From: Primulina eburnea
Taxonomy: Eukaryota; Streptophyta; Magnoliopsida; Lamiales; Gesneriaceae
DNA length: 64,000 nt
Assembly: GCF_022965805.1 (NCBI RefSeq)
Contig: NC_133105.1
Span: 2,108,001-2,172,000, forward strand
Reading direction: 5' to 3'
Shown piece by piece: positions 1 through 13,636 of this stretch (positions are counted from its first letter, which is position 1; every line of letters begins with the position of its first letter). The notes below the pieces were generated by a model. The model was not told the origin of the DNA, did no database searches, and worked only from the letters and a program-made list of their open reading frames with translations. The position numbers and the translations under genes were made by a program.

Positions 1-3000
1 ACATGCGTAGTGCTTTTATTTCTTAAATCATTATTCGAAATCCAGGCAAAAGGCTACCGTGTTGGCCCAGTCTACGATGATGTTTTGGCCATGGCTTGGT
101 TTTTCCTTGAAGTAATTGTCAAATCCATGGCATTGGAACAGACTCGGTTGTTCTATCAAAATCTTCCTTCAGGTAACTGCTTCCCAAAATTCCGGGGTCT
201 TCCATAATTGCTATCCAGTTAAGATTCAGAATAATTTCCAACCTTTCGCAAAATGTTTTCGATTCAGGGACAGTGTGGCTGCTAGATTATATTGTTCATT
301 CTAGTGACGGCAAAAGTTTGTTTTTCTTTTAATTTTTATTTGTCCAAGTTAATTTCGTTTTATGTGCATGAGTTTAATCGATATTTAGTATCTATTATCA
401 TACTCCATGTTACTTTATGACGAAGTTTTTTGAAATCGTCTCATTTGCAATGTTAGGAGCTGTTTACCGGATAAATTTTTTTACCACCTTAGTCCAGGTT
501 TCACCTCACATTTGCATTGGCCTATAGTTCTAGGTGATATTTTAGAAGTGTTTAGTACCATTACCATTTTTAACTGTCCAAAATAAAGGCCAAGAACAAA
601 CTAATATAATTCTAAATAGTGGTGAAAGCCAAAATCATTTTTCCTTAATACTAAGTGAAATTTCATGCACTTGCATTCCAAAAAACATTTTATTCTTTGT
701 GAAATCTATGAACAATCATCATTCATGAACTTGCTTGCTTTGATTCGTTTTGATTTCATGTTCCTCCTCTCTGGTTCACCTGTTTCAATATGGATTGTTT
801 GGCGTAGGAGAAGACGTTCCACCGATGCAGTTGAAAGAAGGTGTTTTTCGATGTATAATGCAACTGTATGATTGCCTATTAACCGAAGTTCATGAGCGTT
901 GCAAAAAAGGTTTAGGATTGGCCAAGTATCTGAACAGTAGCTTGGCTTTCTTTTGTTATGATCTTTTGTCAACAATTGAGCCTCGCCAAGTTTTTGAACT
1001 GGTATCTTCTACTTTATTTAAGTTCTTGGAGCTTTGCTTTCTTCTTCATGTTAGCAGTAATGATACTCTAGATGTTATGTCACATATTCTCTGCTCCTTC
1101 ATCTTTATATGCGGTTATGAAAATCTGAGTCTTGGGGCAGTCATTCAGAGGCACTAACTGTATGCCATCAAAGTTACGTGATGGTGGGTTTTTCAAAGAA
1201 AAAAGCAGTGGTCTCACCGAACGTACCACAGATTTGAATTTCACCATTAACATCAGCTATAGTTTTTGGTAAAATTGCATTTTACTCGATCATGCAACTT
1301 ACCTTAATTCAATGATATAATAAAAGCTTCAGCTGCTTCTTCCAGAAAATGTCAGTTTTGCATAAGTTTTTCATACTTAATTGGTTTTCTGAAGTTGTTT
1401 GAGGCTGCTCTGATTTTATAAGACATAATTTTACTTCTTTCCGGTCCCAAGCATGCATAAAAATATTCATAAAGCTATATGCTTTTAGTTGGTGTTTTAA
1501 AAAACCAGTTGCAATAAATAAGTCCTCCTTGTAAGGACGTCAAGTTGATTTTTTTCAGAGGAATATGAACGAGTAAACTATATGCCCACTCATTTCACCA
1601 CTAATATTGAAAATGCCTAACTTGATATAGAGTGGATTCATAATTAACTTTAATTTAGTCCATCCAAACAAGTCAGAATTTGAAATCATGGATCTAATGA
1701 TTTCAAGTCTTATCATTCCAAACACGACCTTAAATCAATCTCAAACCTTTCCATTTTTCTTAAAAAATCTTAATAAACAAATTAGAAAATCCTAAAACGC
1801 TATCTTAATTTATAACCAATTTTCCGGCCTATCAATTTAAAGACTTGTTTATATAGAAAAAGAAGTTTTCCTTGAATTAAGTTGGATGGTATAATTGGAA
1901 CTTAAACATAACAGCCGCGCTTTAATGTCCAACTGCATCTATGTTTTCAAAAGTCGGTAGTAAATGTGTTTTCATTTCTTTTGAGTAGATGGCTAGTGAT
2001 TGTGCCGCGATAACTTTTCATGAAGATTGTTTCCATGAATTCCTTTCTCCATTTCCCTTGAATTTTTGTTTCTCAAGGAACAAGTTTGCTTTGCATGTTT
2101 CATAAGCGACTCATACACTGCATTGTTTTCTTAGAACCTTTTTGTTCTTACTTGGCTGTTTGTTTTCTTGTTCTTTTAAGCAAGGAGACTTGTCTTCCTG
2201 TTGTTTAATTCCTGTATGGTAGTTAAATATAACGGGGCTATGTTTGTTGTGTATAGGTATCCTTGTACCTCGATAAATTCTCTGGGGTATGTCAGTCAGT
2301 GCTGCATGATTGCAAGCTTACATTCTTACAGATATTATGTGATCATGATCTCTTTGTGGAAATGCCTGGAAGAGATCCTTCAGATAGGTAACACTTGCAA
2401 CTTGTTGTCATATACCCACCATGGCACCATGTAACTTGTATGAGTGCTTTATCCTGTTTGCTGCTCTCATGATGAGTCCTTTCGAGCTACCAAGTCTCTC
2501 TCTGCGTGGATGCTTTCAATATGGTGGGCCCGCGTAAAATTGCTTGAGCTTCTAAAAAACTGTCTTCAGGGAATTTTCAGATCCTAAGAATTTTAATAGC
2601 TTTACTTGTTCAGTCTTTTTGGTCCGTAAATTCTATGGATTTGAATGGAGTTCCTCTAGATGTTGCGAGTGAATTGAGGTTGAAATGGGTTGTAAATATA
2701 GTATTTGATGACGATCCTCTACTTTTTTCTGCCAATTTATCTAGTTATTTCTAAAAGTTGTTACATGTTACTGAACATGTTACTGAAAACTGTGGGCAAA
2801 ATTACTATTTATGCTTAACCGTTGAGGTCGATACAGAAATTTAACGATTTTCTGCAATAAAAATATATAGGTCCGGCCGTCCGGACTTTCAGTCGATTTG
2901 AAAATTTATGTATCATGTAAGTCTTTGGATAGTTTTAAAAAATATTTGTACTACAGGGCCTTGTTCTTACCCTGAGTTCCTTTAACCCGTGGATATTGTT

Positions 3001-6000
3001 TTTTCTTATATTCAGTTTGTTAAAGTGTTGCTTTTTTACTTAATGGCATTCTCTGGGAATGATGTCCAAATTATATTTTATCAATGAAAATGATGGTATT
3101 AATGCTATTTCTGTCTGTCTTGGTACTCTCCTATATAAATCTAATCCCTACCACCTTCTATTGAGATGTTCGATGTTCCTGATGTGGTGCACTTATGTGT
3201 CGCAGAAATTATCTGTCAGCAGTCCTTATACAAGAGATTTTCCTTACTTTGGATCATGAGGATCTATCTATGCGAGCTAAGGTGTGAAAAATATATGTGT
3301 TGACAGGATATGAAGATTAGCTTCATAATATTATTTAACTCATTGAACTTATGTTCATTTACTTCAACTCTTATTCTCTCATGCCTAATCAAAATATTTC
3401 TTTACGAGGATATGCAGGCTGCTAGAATTTTGGTGGTTCTTTTGTGCAAGCATGAGTTTGATGTTCGTTATCAAAAGCTGGAAGATAAATTGTATATAGC
3501 TCAGTTATATTTCCCCCTTGTAGGCCAGGTATGTAAGTTTATTAAATCCTTTTGGATTATGCGTCGCAAGGCTTAAATTGTTTATACCTTTATCAGTTAG
3601 AATTACAACCCTAAGTTATATTCCATCAGGAATATGTCAATATCCCTAGATGTGCTGCGCACAAGAAACTTGATTATTCTTTCATTTGTTGATATTTTCT
3701 TAAAATGTTGCAATGTATTTTTAAAGCAGGAAGACCGACACGTGTTTAATGTTGCTTTCTATGTAGGTTTTGTATTTTTTTGTCTCATCTCTTTTCTTTC
3801 TGCATTCTTACAGATACTTGATGAAATGCCCGTTTTCTACAATTTAAGCTCAGTTGAGAAGCGTGAAGTTCTGATTATTATTTTGCAAATTATACGTAAT
3901 TTGGATGATGCCTCTCTTATCAAGGCCTGGCAGCAAAGTATTGCTCGCACCAGATTGTTTTTCAAACTTTTGGAAGAATGTCTAATTCATTTTGAGGTTA
4001 CATCTTATGTTATTTTCTTTCTTGGCAAATTTTCAGACATTTTCTGTTCGTTGAAAAGCTAATGGTTTGTTGATAAACAGTTTTATGGGTTAAAATTGCA
4101 TTTCATTCTCTGATGTTTGTTTAAGTAATTAAGTTTCTGATTGAGTTCCTTCGCTGTGAAAGCCATGCCTACCTTTCCTCGTACCTATTTTCTTGCACAT
4201 GGTTGTTACTTACTTTTGTGAACCATTATGAATGTAGAATATGAGACTGTGAATACTTGGAGTTTAGTCATATAAAATTTCCAGCATTTTTCTTCTACAA
4301 TAGCCTAATAGCGATTCATATCCCTCTCATGTTCTAATTACTTGATCTTTCTCTTAAACTTCTTTTAAGTTTTTCTAGTAGAAATTTGAATTACTGTCTT
4401 CCATGGCTGGTGCTCTGACTTTTTAATCGTCGAACTCTTTTGGTATTTTTAAATATCGAGGGTATGGTCCCGATTTAAGGAGACAACTTGATAGGGCATC
4501 GCCATGGTTATTCCTCTCTCTCCCATTAATCCCAGAAGAGAAAATAATGTTTCAGAATGGCCCCAGTTTTTCCTTGCAACTTGCGAGTTGATTCTGGAGG
4601 TAGGGGAAGAGAAGGCGCTAGCATATGCTCGCCCCGTTTGGATTATGGACATCAGACCCCAAGGTGGGTAGCTGTATCTTTTACAAAAAATGGAGATAAT
4701 AATGCGTCCAGACCTTAAATTTAGGAAATATCGGTTTGGACATGTGATGTCCCCTTGGTTATTTTCTCCAAATCAAAGATCTCTTATGTGGGTGAAGGTT
4801 TTCTTCTTCAATAAGTTGCTTCTCATAACTCGACGTTGCCATCTCATGATTGAAGTGTGATGAGGGTAAACTTAAGAAACCTTGGCATTATATCTAGTTT
4901 CATCAGCTGTACGTTGATCAATCATTGTTATATTTTACTTGGTACCTGTATTTTCCAGGGATAGTGAAACTCTGTTGCTTCCACTCTCATGTCAATGGAG
5001 TCTTAATAGATCATTTGCTTTACTTGTCATCATGCCATCTCTGGTCTTGCATTCCACTTTTTTTAATTTTCTTTTTCTGAACACTTTATTGGCATACTCT
5101 GCTAACTTCAAATCACTAATTAAGCAGCACAGAAAACCAGAAGGTGGCATGCTTATGGGAAGTAGTTCTCGCAGTCCGCTTGGAGATAAGCCCTCTTCTT
5201 CAAAGTATTCTGAAAGACTTTCTCCTGCAATTAACCATTATCTCTTGGAGGCCGCACGCCTAGAAGTCGGAGTATGTTAAGTACCGAGTTTGTTCAATCT
5301 TACTCGATGAAGATCATTTTGCAATTTTATGTCTTATTTCATTTCTTTCAGTGCTTAATATCTAAAAGCTCAACTGATGCAGCCTCAAGGGACGCCTGAA
5401 AATGGTTATTTGTGGCAGAGGGTCAACTCCCAGCTAAACTCACCTAGTCAGCCATATTCCTTGAGAGAGGCTCTTGCTCAGGCCCAATCGTCAAGAATTG
5501 GAGCTTCAACACAAGCATTAAGAGAATCATTGCATCCAATATTGAGACAAAAACTGGTAGGATGTTTCTGGTGATAGAAAGTTCTGTCCTTTGAAGTATT
5601 GTAGTTAGTGTCTTTATTTGCTTGAATTATGATATACCTCCAGTCATTTGGTCATCCTTGATACTAAAAAAATATTCTTAGACATCTAATACTTCTGTTG
5701 TCTCAGGAACTTTGGGAAGAGAACCTGAGTACTGCAGTTAGTCTTCAAGTGTTGGAAACAATTAAAAAATTCTCTGGAACTGTCGAATCCCGTAGCATTG
5801 CTACAGATTATGGAAAACTTGACTGCATTACTTCAATATTTATGATTGTCTTCTCACATAACCAACCTCTGGCTTTCTGGAAAGTTCTGTTTCCCGTGTT
5901 CAATAGCGTCTTTGAGCTTCATGGGGCTGTGCTAATGGCAAGGGAAAACGATCGCTTTCTAAAGCAAATTGCTTTCCATCTTCTCCGGCTTTCAGTTTTT

Positions 6001-9000
6001 CGAAATGAGAATATCAGGAAAAGGGCTGTAATTGGGCTTCTGGTACTTGTACGGGTAGGATTGCTTATGCACCTTGCACAATTGTTGTTGCCTTTTTTCT
6101 ATAATTGCTAGATTTCATCCATTTTTGTTTTGCAGAGTTCTTTCTCTAACTTTAAGCAGACGGCTAGATTACGTGTCGTCCTAACTATTACATTATCAGA
6201 ATTGATGTCTGAAGTTCAAGTTACACATATAAGATCTGATGGAACACTGGAAGAAACCGGTGAAGCGCGTCGTCTTCGAAAATCCTTGGAGGAAATTGCG
6301 GATGAACTGAAGAGCCTCAACATACTCAGAGAGTGTGGTCTTCCGGACATGGCTTCTGTCGCTAGTCATGAAAAAGAGACTCAGTGGTCCTGGTCGGAAG
6401 TAAAGACCCTTTCAGACAGTCTTCTTTTCGCTCTTGATGCCAGCCTAGAGCATGCACTTCTGGTATATTTTGGCTTTCCGGATCACTAATATGACATCTT
6501 CCATGCCATGAGTACACTTTCCATTGAAATTGTCAATGATGCCGATTCTATTTTGCTAGGTTACTATCATGACACTGGATAGATATGCTGCTGCTGAGAG
6601 CTTTTACAAACTTGCAATGGCATTTGCTCCAGTTCCAGATCTTCACATAATGTGGTTGTTGCACCTGTGTGATGCACATCAGGAGATGCAGTCTTGGGCT
6701 GAAGCAGCGCAGTGTGCTGTTGCTGTTGCTGGAGTGGTGATGCAGGTAAAGTTCTGCTATTTGTGGCTTCTTTAAGGAATACCAAGCACAATTCAGCTTG
6801 CCAAGTATTTAGATGACTGGCTGTGGGAAGGATTAGCGTTCTTAGGTGTAAACCAAGTAAAACTGTATTAGCATGCCCTAATAAAGTTTACTGAAAATTT
6901 CAGGAAGCAAATTTAAGAAAAACATGTCGAACTCATTATAACGTTACATTATAGGCCTTTTGTTATACTAGTTCAGATGCATCTGCTCTACTTCTTTTTA
7001 ATCCGGTATATTTTTGGATTCGTAAAAATCTCTTGTTATCGTGGAAATGGGTCCTTTTTTATTGTCTAGAGGAGACTATGGAAATTCTCCTGATTTTATT
7101 TCCAACAGCTACGAGTTCAAAATTGTGCCATTCTGGTTTAAGCAGATAAGATGTAGCAATTCCATATAGTTTTGGTCCAATTCAGATCAGAGTGGTTAAA
7201 AGTATTGGTTTTGCTTAAGCTGAAAATACCAGATCGTAACTGTAATTTTGATTTGAAGAGCAGGCAAGTTATAATACCATGTTGAAAGAAGTGTTATCAG
7301 TACCTTTCTTTAATCACAGCCTCGAATAGTTTCAATTTCTCTTATAATATACCTATCATGTGAATTTGTTATGTTAATCTTTCTTTAATAGCACAAACAA
7401 TAACGGAATGCCAATTTTGATTGCGCCAGATAGCTACTATTTTCCTTTTGCTTTGTAACGTAGCCTAGTTTGATTGTCTTGGTTTCTTATTTATGTATTT
7501 TCTTTTTAAATTTGTGCTTCTTTTTCTGTTTTTTGTTGTATGGATTTAATGGATGAGGTTACTAAAGTTTACTCACTCGCTGATGAACAAATAATTTTTT
7601 ATCACATTTAGCTTATCTATGTTTTGGTCGTACGCACCTCATGTTCACACACAAATCTTCAATCAGGAGGTCAGGTTCGAAAAGCCTCGTGTTTTTTTAA
7701 CTTTTTATGCAGCCTTAACACGCGATTAACAAAAAATTAAACATGACAATCATGGGAACCTGGCAGATCTTTCATGGTCATGACCACCTGTTTCAGAATT
7801 ACGAACATGTAGCTTAACTGGGTCAAGACTTGCTGTAGGATAGTACAAAGTGAGACTTTAATTTAAATCTCTTCATCTCTTGTACTTATGTCAAAATCTA
7901 CCCGTTTCTAGGCTCTTGTAAGTAGGAATGACGGAGTATGGAGCTCTGATCATGTAAGTGCATTACGCAAAATTTGCCCTATGGTCACTGGGGAGATAAA
8001 TTCTGAGGCTTCGACAGCCGAGGTTGAAGGATATGGTGCTTCTAAACTTACTGTTGACTCAGCTGTGAAGTACCTGCAACTTGCAAATAAGCTTTTCTCC
8101 CAAGCTGAACTCCACCATTTCTGTGCCAGTATCCTAGAACTGGTAATTCCAGTATATAAGAGCAGAAGGGCCTACGGACTGCTGGCTAAATGCCACACGA
8201 TGCTGACCAATATTTACGAGTCCATTCTTGAGCAAGAATCAAGTCCCATACCTTTTGCTGATGCAACGTATTATAGGGTGGGATTTTATGGTGAAAAATT
8301 TGGGAAGCTTGATGGAAAGGAATATGTATATAGAGAGCCTCGCGATGTGCGGTTGGGTGATATAATGGAGAAACTTAGTCATATATATGAGTCGAGAATG
8401 GATGGTACAACATTGCATGTCATCCCAGACTCTAGACAGGTGAAATCAGATGAACTGCTGCCCGAAGTTTGCTACCTTCAAATAACCGCGGTTGATCCTG
8501 TTATGGAGGATGAGGACTTGGGAAGCAGAAGAGAGAGAATATTCTCGCTCTCCACTGGAAGTGTTCGTGCGAGGGTCTTTGATCGCTTTTTATATGATAC
8601 CCCTTTCACAAAAAATGGAAAGACTCAAGGTGGGTTGGAAGACCAATGGAAACGACGCACGGTGCTACAGACTGAGGGCTCTTTTCCTGCCCTGGTGAAC
8701 CGCCTTCTAGTAACCAAGTCCGAATCACTTGAGTTCTCTCCAGTGGAGAATGCTATTGGAATGATTGAAACTCGGACATCGGCATTAAGAAATGAACTTG
8801 AAGAGCCACGCAGTTCGGAAGGCGATCAACTCCCACGTCTTCAGAGCTTACAAAGGATACTTCAAGGCTCGGTCGCGGTACAAGTGAGTTATATATCCTA
8901 TCTATGTTTAGCCATGATCTTATATTTGCTAAAGTTTTTGCATCAGCTAAATTTTCCTTTCTTTTTACCCGATTTAGTTATGTGGAGAATTTTTTTTAGA

Positions 9001-9328
9001 TCCAATACCCGGTTTTAGGTTCTCCGTTCAAATTTTTTTTCCATGCACTGAACTATTTGATCACACTTAACAGGTAAACAGTGGAGTCCTGAGTGTTTGT
9101 ACAGCATTCCTTTCTGGTGAGCCTGCGACAAGGCTCCGATCTCAGGAGTTGCAGCAACTGATTGCTGCACTCCTTGAATTTATGGCTGTTTGCAAGCGGG
9201 CCATTCGTGTACACTTTCGGTTGATTGGGGAGGAAGATCAAGAATTTCATACCCAGCTTGTCAATGGATTTCAGTCACTGACTGCAGAATTGTCTCATTA
9301 CATCCCTGCAATTCTTTCTGAACTTTGA
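1..9328 (+). CDS. SPK1: SPIKE1, DOCK-family Rho-of-plants guanine nucleotide exchange factor (C-terminal part)
   Basis: SPIKE1 activates ROP GTPases and so links them to actin (WAVE/ARP2/3) and cell shape. Thirteen exons can be placed by GT/AG borders and unbroken phase: <1-172, 808-1001, 2257-2387, 3206-3281, 3418-3528, 3814-3996, 5128-5271, 5383-5556, 5707-6054, 6136-6462, 6560-6745, 7912-8883 and 9074-9328. They total 1,091 codons including the TGA, about 60% of the usual 1,830 or so residues; the N-terminal part with the DHR1 region lies left of the window. The last three exons hold the catalytic DHR2 region, with the very conserved blocks YREPRDVRLGDIMEKL, FDRFLYDTPFTKNGKTQGG and LQRILQGSVAVQ; the protein ends HYIPAILSEL. 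The exons show no break. Family recognition is from memory of the Arabidopsis protein; DHR2 limits are approximate. Confidence 0.95.
1228..1275 (+). repeat. LTR-like fragment in a SPIKE1 intron
   Basis: About 46 bases in the intron between the second and third visible exons match, with a handful of differences, the distal part of the TRIM LTR found at 11850-12198 (shared stretches AGATTTGA, CACCATTA, AGCTATA and TTTTGGTAAAA). The LTR ends and target duplications are not seen here, so this is at most a decayed fragment of a related element. Confidence 0.45.
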
Positions 9329-9689
9329 TAACATTTTCCCCTCTTTTTATTTATTTCCGATGCGCTCGACTGATTCTGGTATTTCTATAATTTTCCCCGG
9401 GTCTTATTGTTTGTAATTGGTCCTATCCACTGTATTTTCTCTGACCTCCTAAGTCTTTACTTCAATTGTTGTAATTCGTTTGTGCATGGACATTCTAAAT
9501 TTCTAACAGTCCCAAGTATATAATTTATGATCGTCTTATCTTGTTTCTTTTGGTTTTTCCCCCTCTCTATATAGTGTTTGCATGTCAACTTTAATTTAAT
9601 TTTACAACTGGAACAACTTAAGGATTTATGTTGCTGCAATTGTGGTTTACGAAACATTATTTTGTTATTGTTACAATATCTTCAAATTA

Positions 9690-9995
9690 TCTATCTATCT
9701 ATATACTAATATAAATATATGAATTGAATTGTGAATTTACATAAATATCCGAACTTTCATTTAATATTAATCATTAATACATATTTTCTTTTTTATTTTC
9801 TATTTCATAAAATTAAAATTAATTAATTAAAATCTATCTATATCTATACTATACTAATATAAATATGTGAATTGAATACATGTTTTCTTTTTCATTTTCT
9901 ATTTCATAAAATTAAAATTAATTAATTAAAATTTAAAATTAATTAAAATTAAATTAATCTATCTATCTATACTAATATCTATATATGAATGTGAA
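9690..9995 (+). repeat. Tandem copies of a Helitron 5' terminus
   Basis: Three starts of the TCTATCTAT...ACTAATAT type occur at 9690, 9833 and 9958. The first two are followed by nearly the same sequence (ATTGAAT, a T-rich TTTTCTATTTCATAAAATT block, then AATTAATTAA), which implies a local duplication of roughly 140 bases or successive nested insertions. Confidence 0.6.
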
Positions 9996-11849
9996 TTGTG
10001 ATTATATTGACATCAAATTCACACAAAATCACTTTATTTTTTTTCAAATTTACAGAAAATCACTTTATTTTTTTATATTACAATTTGTCATATTAATGGT
10101 GTTATTTAAGTCATTTTTTATTTTAGTTTCATAAGATCATTAATAGTGTATTTAACTCAATCAAACTAACTATTATTTTAATTTACTTTAAATTTAATTT
10201 TAAATACTTAAATTTATACATTGCCGTCAAATAATAATAGGAAGACAAAAGAGATGAGTCGGATTGAATAAAAATAAAATATTAATAAATATTAAGGTCA
10301 TACAAAATTTCTTTCTCTCATTTAGAATAAAAATATTTTCAGACTCCTCATGTGTCAATAGAAATATACGATTGAGAGAAATATTTTTCTGTAATAGATT
10401 TCAAACACTGTTTTTAAGTTATTTAGTCAATTTTTTTATAAATGCTGCTAAATAAATATTACTAAATAATATGCTCTATTTGATCATTTTTTGTTCTTGC
10501 AATGAGAGGAGTTTTTTACCCTAGCGTTAACATGTTTGATTGTTATATGTCATTTGTATTGATCATGTAATTGTGTTTGGATTGTTTTTGTTATTTGTTT
10601 GTTTGTACAAAGAAAAGAGAAAACAAAATCAAATATCTAATAAAAATGGTTATTTTTCAATTTTTTATTAATAAGATATTTTGATATTTTTTAAACACAT
10701 AATGCATGTTTTCTGTTTGCTTAGATTACTTAGTTTAAAGTGACTTAGAAAATATTAAAAAATTGAAATATTTCTTCGTTTTTACCTTATGTCTCAGAAT
10801 ATCAAGAGATAATATTTTTTATTTATTGGGACAAATATATTTCCAAACTTCTGTCTATAAATCAATATTTAAATTTTTTACGACATTATTATATTATCTA
10901 ATCAATTTTTTTTACTTAGATTGATAGAAGATATTTTAATTTGAGTTTTTATGTTCTTGTTTATATTATTTTTGTAATATTATTTATTATGAAAATAATA
11001 GGTAAACTACAAAAATTGGTAGGTCTAAGAGTCCTCTGGTAAACGACAAATATGGATAAATTATTAAAATATATAATATCCAGTAGATTTTTGACATGCG
11101 ATTTTGTTTTAATTCAATGATTATGCATGATTCTAAATTTTCATTATATCACAAGTTAACGCATGTTTTGTTGTTGCTACATATATTTTGTCAATAGTCT
11201 AATATTTTTCTATAGTTTAAGAAAAATTGTGTGACTTTGTATTATATTTTTACAGCTGCTTTTCTAAATGGTTTTATTATGATTTCAAGGCACCTATTTT
11301 TCATTTGTGTTTTTAAAGAAGTGGAATGAATGTCTATAAAACGATGACATTAATAAGACGTCTTCTCTTTATTTTAAAAAAATATTGGAAAATTTATACA
11401 AATTGTAAATAATATGAGTTAATATTTAATTTGAGAGTGATTTTATGCTTTTTATTGTTCGTATATACTTCAATTTCTTTGTTATTGTACTAAATAAATT
11501 ATTTTTAAACTTTGAGTTATCATTTTTTTCTTATCGAGATTGTTTGTGTTATGATTTTTTTATTCGTTTTGGTTAGTATTGTTGGCGGTAATTGATTTTT
11601 CTGATATTATATGATGTGTCTTGTTGTTTATATAAAAATAAGTATGAGAGTACACCAATCAAACCACGTATTTTGGGTCTTCTGTTCTATGAAGAGAATA
11701 ATAAATGGTTTCTGTGAATTATATAATTTCTTGGTTTTTCATATATATAGTCTACTGAAATGCGTCAAATTTTGAACAAAAAAGTTTCGACAAACATAGG
11801 ATGAAAAAAAAGACATGTTAAATAAAAAAAAATATGTTGTGTATTACTA

Positions 11850-11988
11850 TGTTGGGTGCGATAATTGTCCCTGTTTGGTAGAGCGGTCGAACTGTGATGC
11901 TTGAGCTGCTGTGCAGTTTAACAGATTTGAGTTGCACAATTACTACTAGCTATAGTTTTTGGTAAAGCGACAAACGCTTAGTCTTACA
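11850..11988 (+). repeat. TRIM left LTR
   Basis: A 139-base long terminal repeat, TG...CA. It differs from the right copy at scattered positions (for example CTGTTTGGTAGAG against CTACTTGGTTGAG), so the insertion is not brand new. Confidence 0.9.
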
Positions 11989-11990
11989 AT

Positions 11991-12004
11991 TGGTATCAGA
12001 GCCA
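11991..12004 (+). other. Primer binding site of the TRIM (initiator tRNA-Met)
   Basis: TGGTATCAGAGCCA lies two bases inside the left LTR. It is the standard plant LTR-element binding site for the 3' end of initiator tRNA-Met. Confidence 0.92.
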
Positions 12005-12059
12005 AGGTCACGGGTTTGATTCCCATTGATTGCAAGGAGTGTAATTATAGGAGGAAGAT

Positions 12060-12198
12060 TGTTGGGTGCAATAATTGTCCCTACTTGGTTGAGCGGTCGA
12101 ACCGTTGTGCTTGAGCTGTTGCGCGGTTTAAAAGATTTGAGTTGCACCATTACTACTAGCTATAACTTTTGGTAAAACGGCAAGTGCTCAGTCCTACA
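12060..12198 (+). repeat. TRIM right LTR
   Basis: A 139-base repeat, TG...CA, preceded by the purine tract at 12049-12059 and followed by the target duplication TACTA. Confidence 0.9.
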
Positions 12199-13636
12199 TA
12201 CTATGTCCTAATTTCTGTATGATATAATTCAAGCACATTTTTTATAGATATTTGAAATTAGGTCCAACTAAGTAACATGAAACATATACATATATATTAA
12301 ATCATATTTAAAGCAAAATTTTAAGATCAAGAATGATTCAGATTTAAATTTCAACGAAGCACAATGAAGAAGAAATTGAAGAATTGTATTTGTACATTAA
12401 GTGTTATATAATGATTATGTTGCTACTTCATGGTTGTGCGACATATAAATGTCAATATTTCTCAATAAAATAGTTTTTCAAAAAGAAAAAATTATTCATT
12501 CAGAAAAAAAATACATGAAAAACAAATTGTACATAATTTTCATTCTATTTATAATGGTATGAGAACAATTCTAAAGCTTTGTTGACACAATATAATAGAT
12601 GAATTCTGTGCATTTTATTGAGACATCGAGCCAGTTTCACTTTATTTCCCCCAATATTATCTCAATATATTTCGATGTGATACGAGATTGTTTTTGTCTC
12701 TTTTTTTAGTCAAAGTGTCTTACCAGCTAATTCATAACATATATGATGTAGCATAGAAAACTCCTTGTCAAGTAAATTCACTTAGCCAAATATTGAAATT
12801 CAAATAAAATTCTACAATATTTCATCAAATTAATTTTGACTATTGTAAAATGCTCATGAAATCTAAATGGTTATATTATTAGATGAGATATTGAATAAAA
12901 CAAATACTTTGACATATATTAGAATGATATCTCATATGCATATTTTAATTACATTATTCGTATCTATTCTCAAGATTTTTAAAATACAATAAATAATTTT
13001 GTATGTCGTTCTATATGATAAAATATTATAAAACAAAATATAAACTCGCTAGAAGAAAATTTGTTTTGTTTCAATGAATAATATAATTTTATGTTCTAAA
13101 CGCAACAAATGAGATTGAAACTATATCATCCTCATGACATGATGCACACAATCATTATTGGCAAAGCTTCCAAAAAATGACGATCAAAGATGATTTTCTT
13201 GAATTGTGTCAAATTAAACGAGGACACAATTCTAAGATATAGTCATTTGAAGATATTTCAAGTAATTTTTCTCACAGAGATTGAGAAATAGTTGTTGAAA
13301 ATTTATTAATCTTATAGCTATAGACGATAAGATATTTGCTGAGCATACCAAAATAGTTATATGCATATTATAACAAACTACGACAAAGTCACAAAGAGTT
13401 GTTGAGTTGTCAAAATCAACCAAGAAGCATATTGGAAAGTGTGTCAAGTGGATAAGATAATTTCTCTGATTCATATACCGTCTATGGTCATGATTTTTTT
13501 ATTTTTCATGGCTTAGTTTGTTTCATTTGATAAATGTTATTAACCATGTTTTAATTCATTTAAATATTATCAAAATTTCGTACATATATTTTCAGCAGTT
13601 TAGGTTTTTACGTGCAACGCACGTGCATTTTTCTAG

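Larger units (their letters stand above)
11850..12198 (+). mobile_element. Complete TRIM (miniature LTR retrotransposon)
   Basis: Two direct repeats of 139 bases (11850-11988 and 12060-12198) both start TGTTGGGTGC and end CA. Just inside the left repeat is TGGTATCAGAGCCA (11991-12004), the primer binding site complementary to initiator tRNA-Met. Just before the right repeat is a purine run AGGAGGAAGA. The 5-base target duplication TACTA flanks it exactly (11845-11849 and 12199-12203). The interior is about 71 bases and codes for nothing. This is the textbook TRIM layout; such elements depend on the enzymes of a full LTR retrotransposon. Orientation is + from the order of binding site and purine run. 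Confidence 0.93.
9690..13636 (+). mobile_element. Non-autonomous Helitron-like element
   Basis: The right end has the classic Helitron signature: a short hairpin (ACGTGC, loop AAC, GCACGT at 13610-13624), then a T-rich spacer and terminal CTAG (13633-13636) followed by host T. The left end is a TC start in a TCTATCTAT...ACTAATATAAA context at 9690, preceded by host A, so the insertion fits the A^T target. No RepHel open frame is visible, and the interior is very AT-rich, so the element is non-autonomous or a relic. Two more TC starts of the same kind lie inside (9833 and 9958), so the true left boundary is uncertain. A TRIM retrotransposon at 11850-12198 lies within it. Confidence 0.7.

Noticed and set aside
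4449..4652. 67-codon minus-strand open frame in a SPIKE1 intron, less AT-rich than its surroundings
   Set aside because: No recognisable content and no splice partners; may be an old insert, but I cannot support a gene.
11996..12040. tRNA-like stretch (B-box-like GGTTTGATTCCC)
   Set aside because: No cloverleaf or A box at the right distance; it is inside the TRIM next to the primer binding site.
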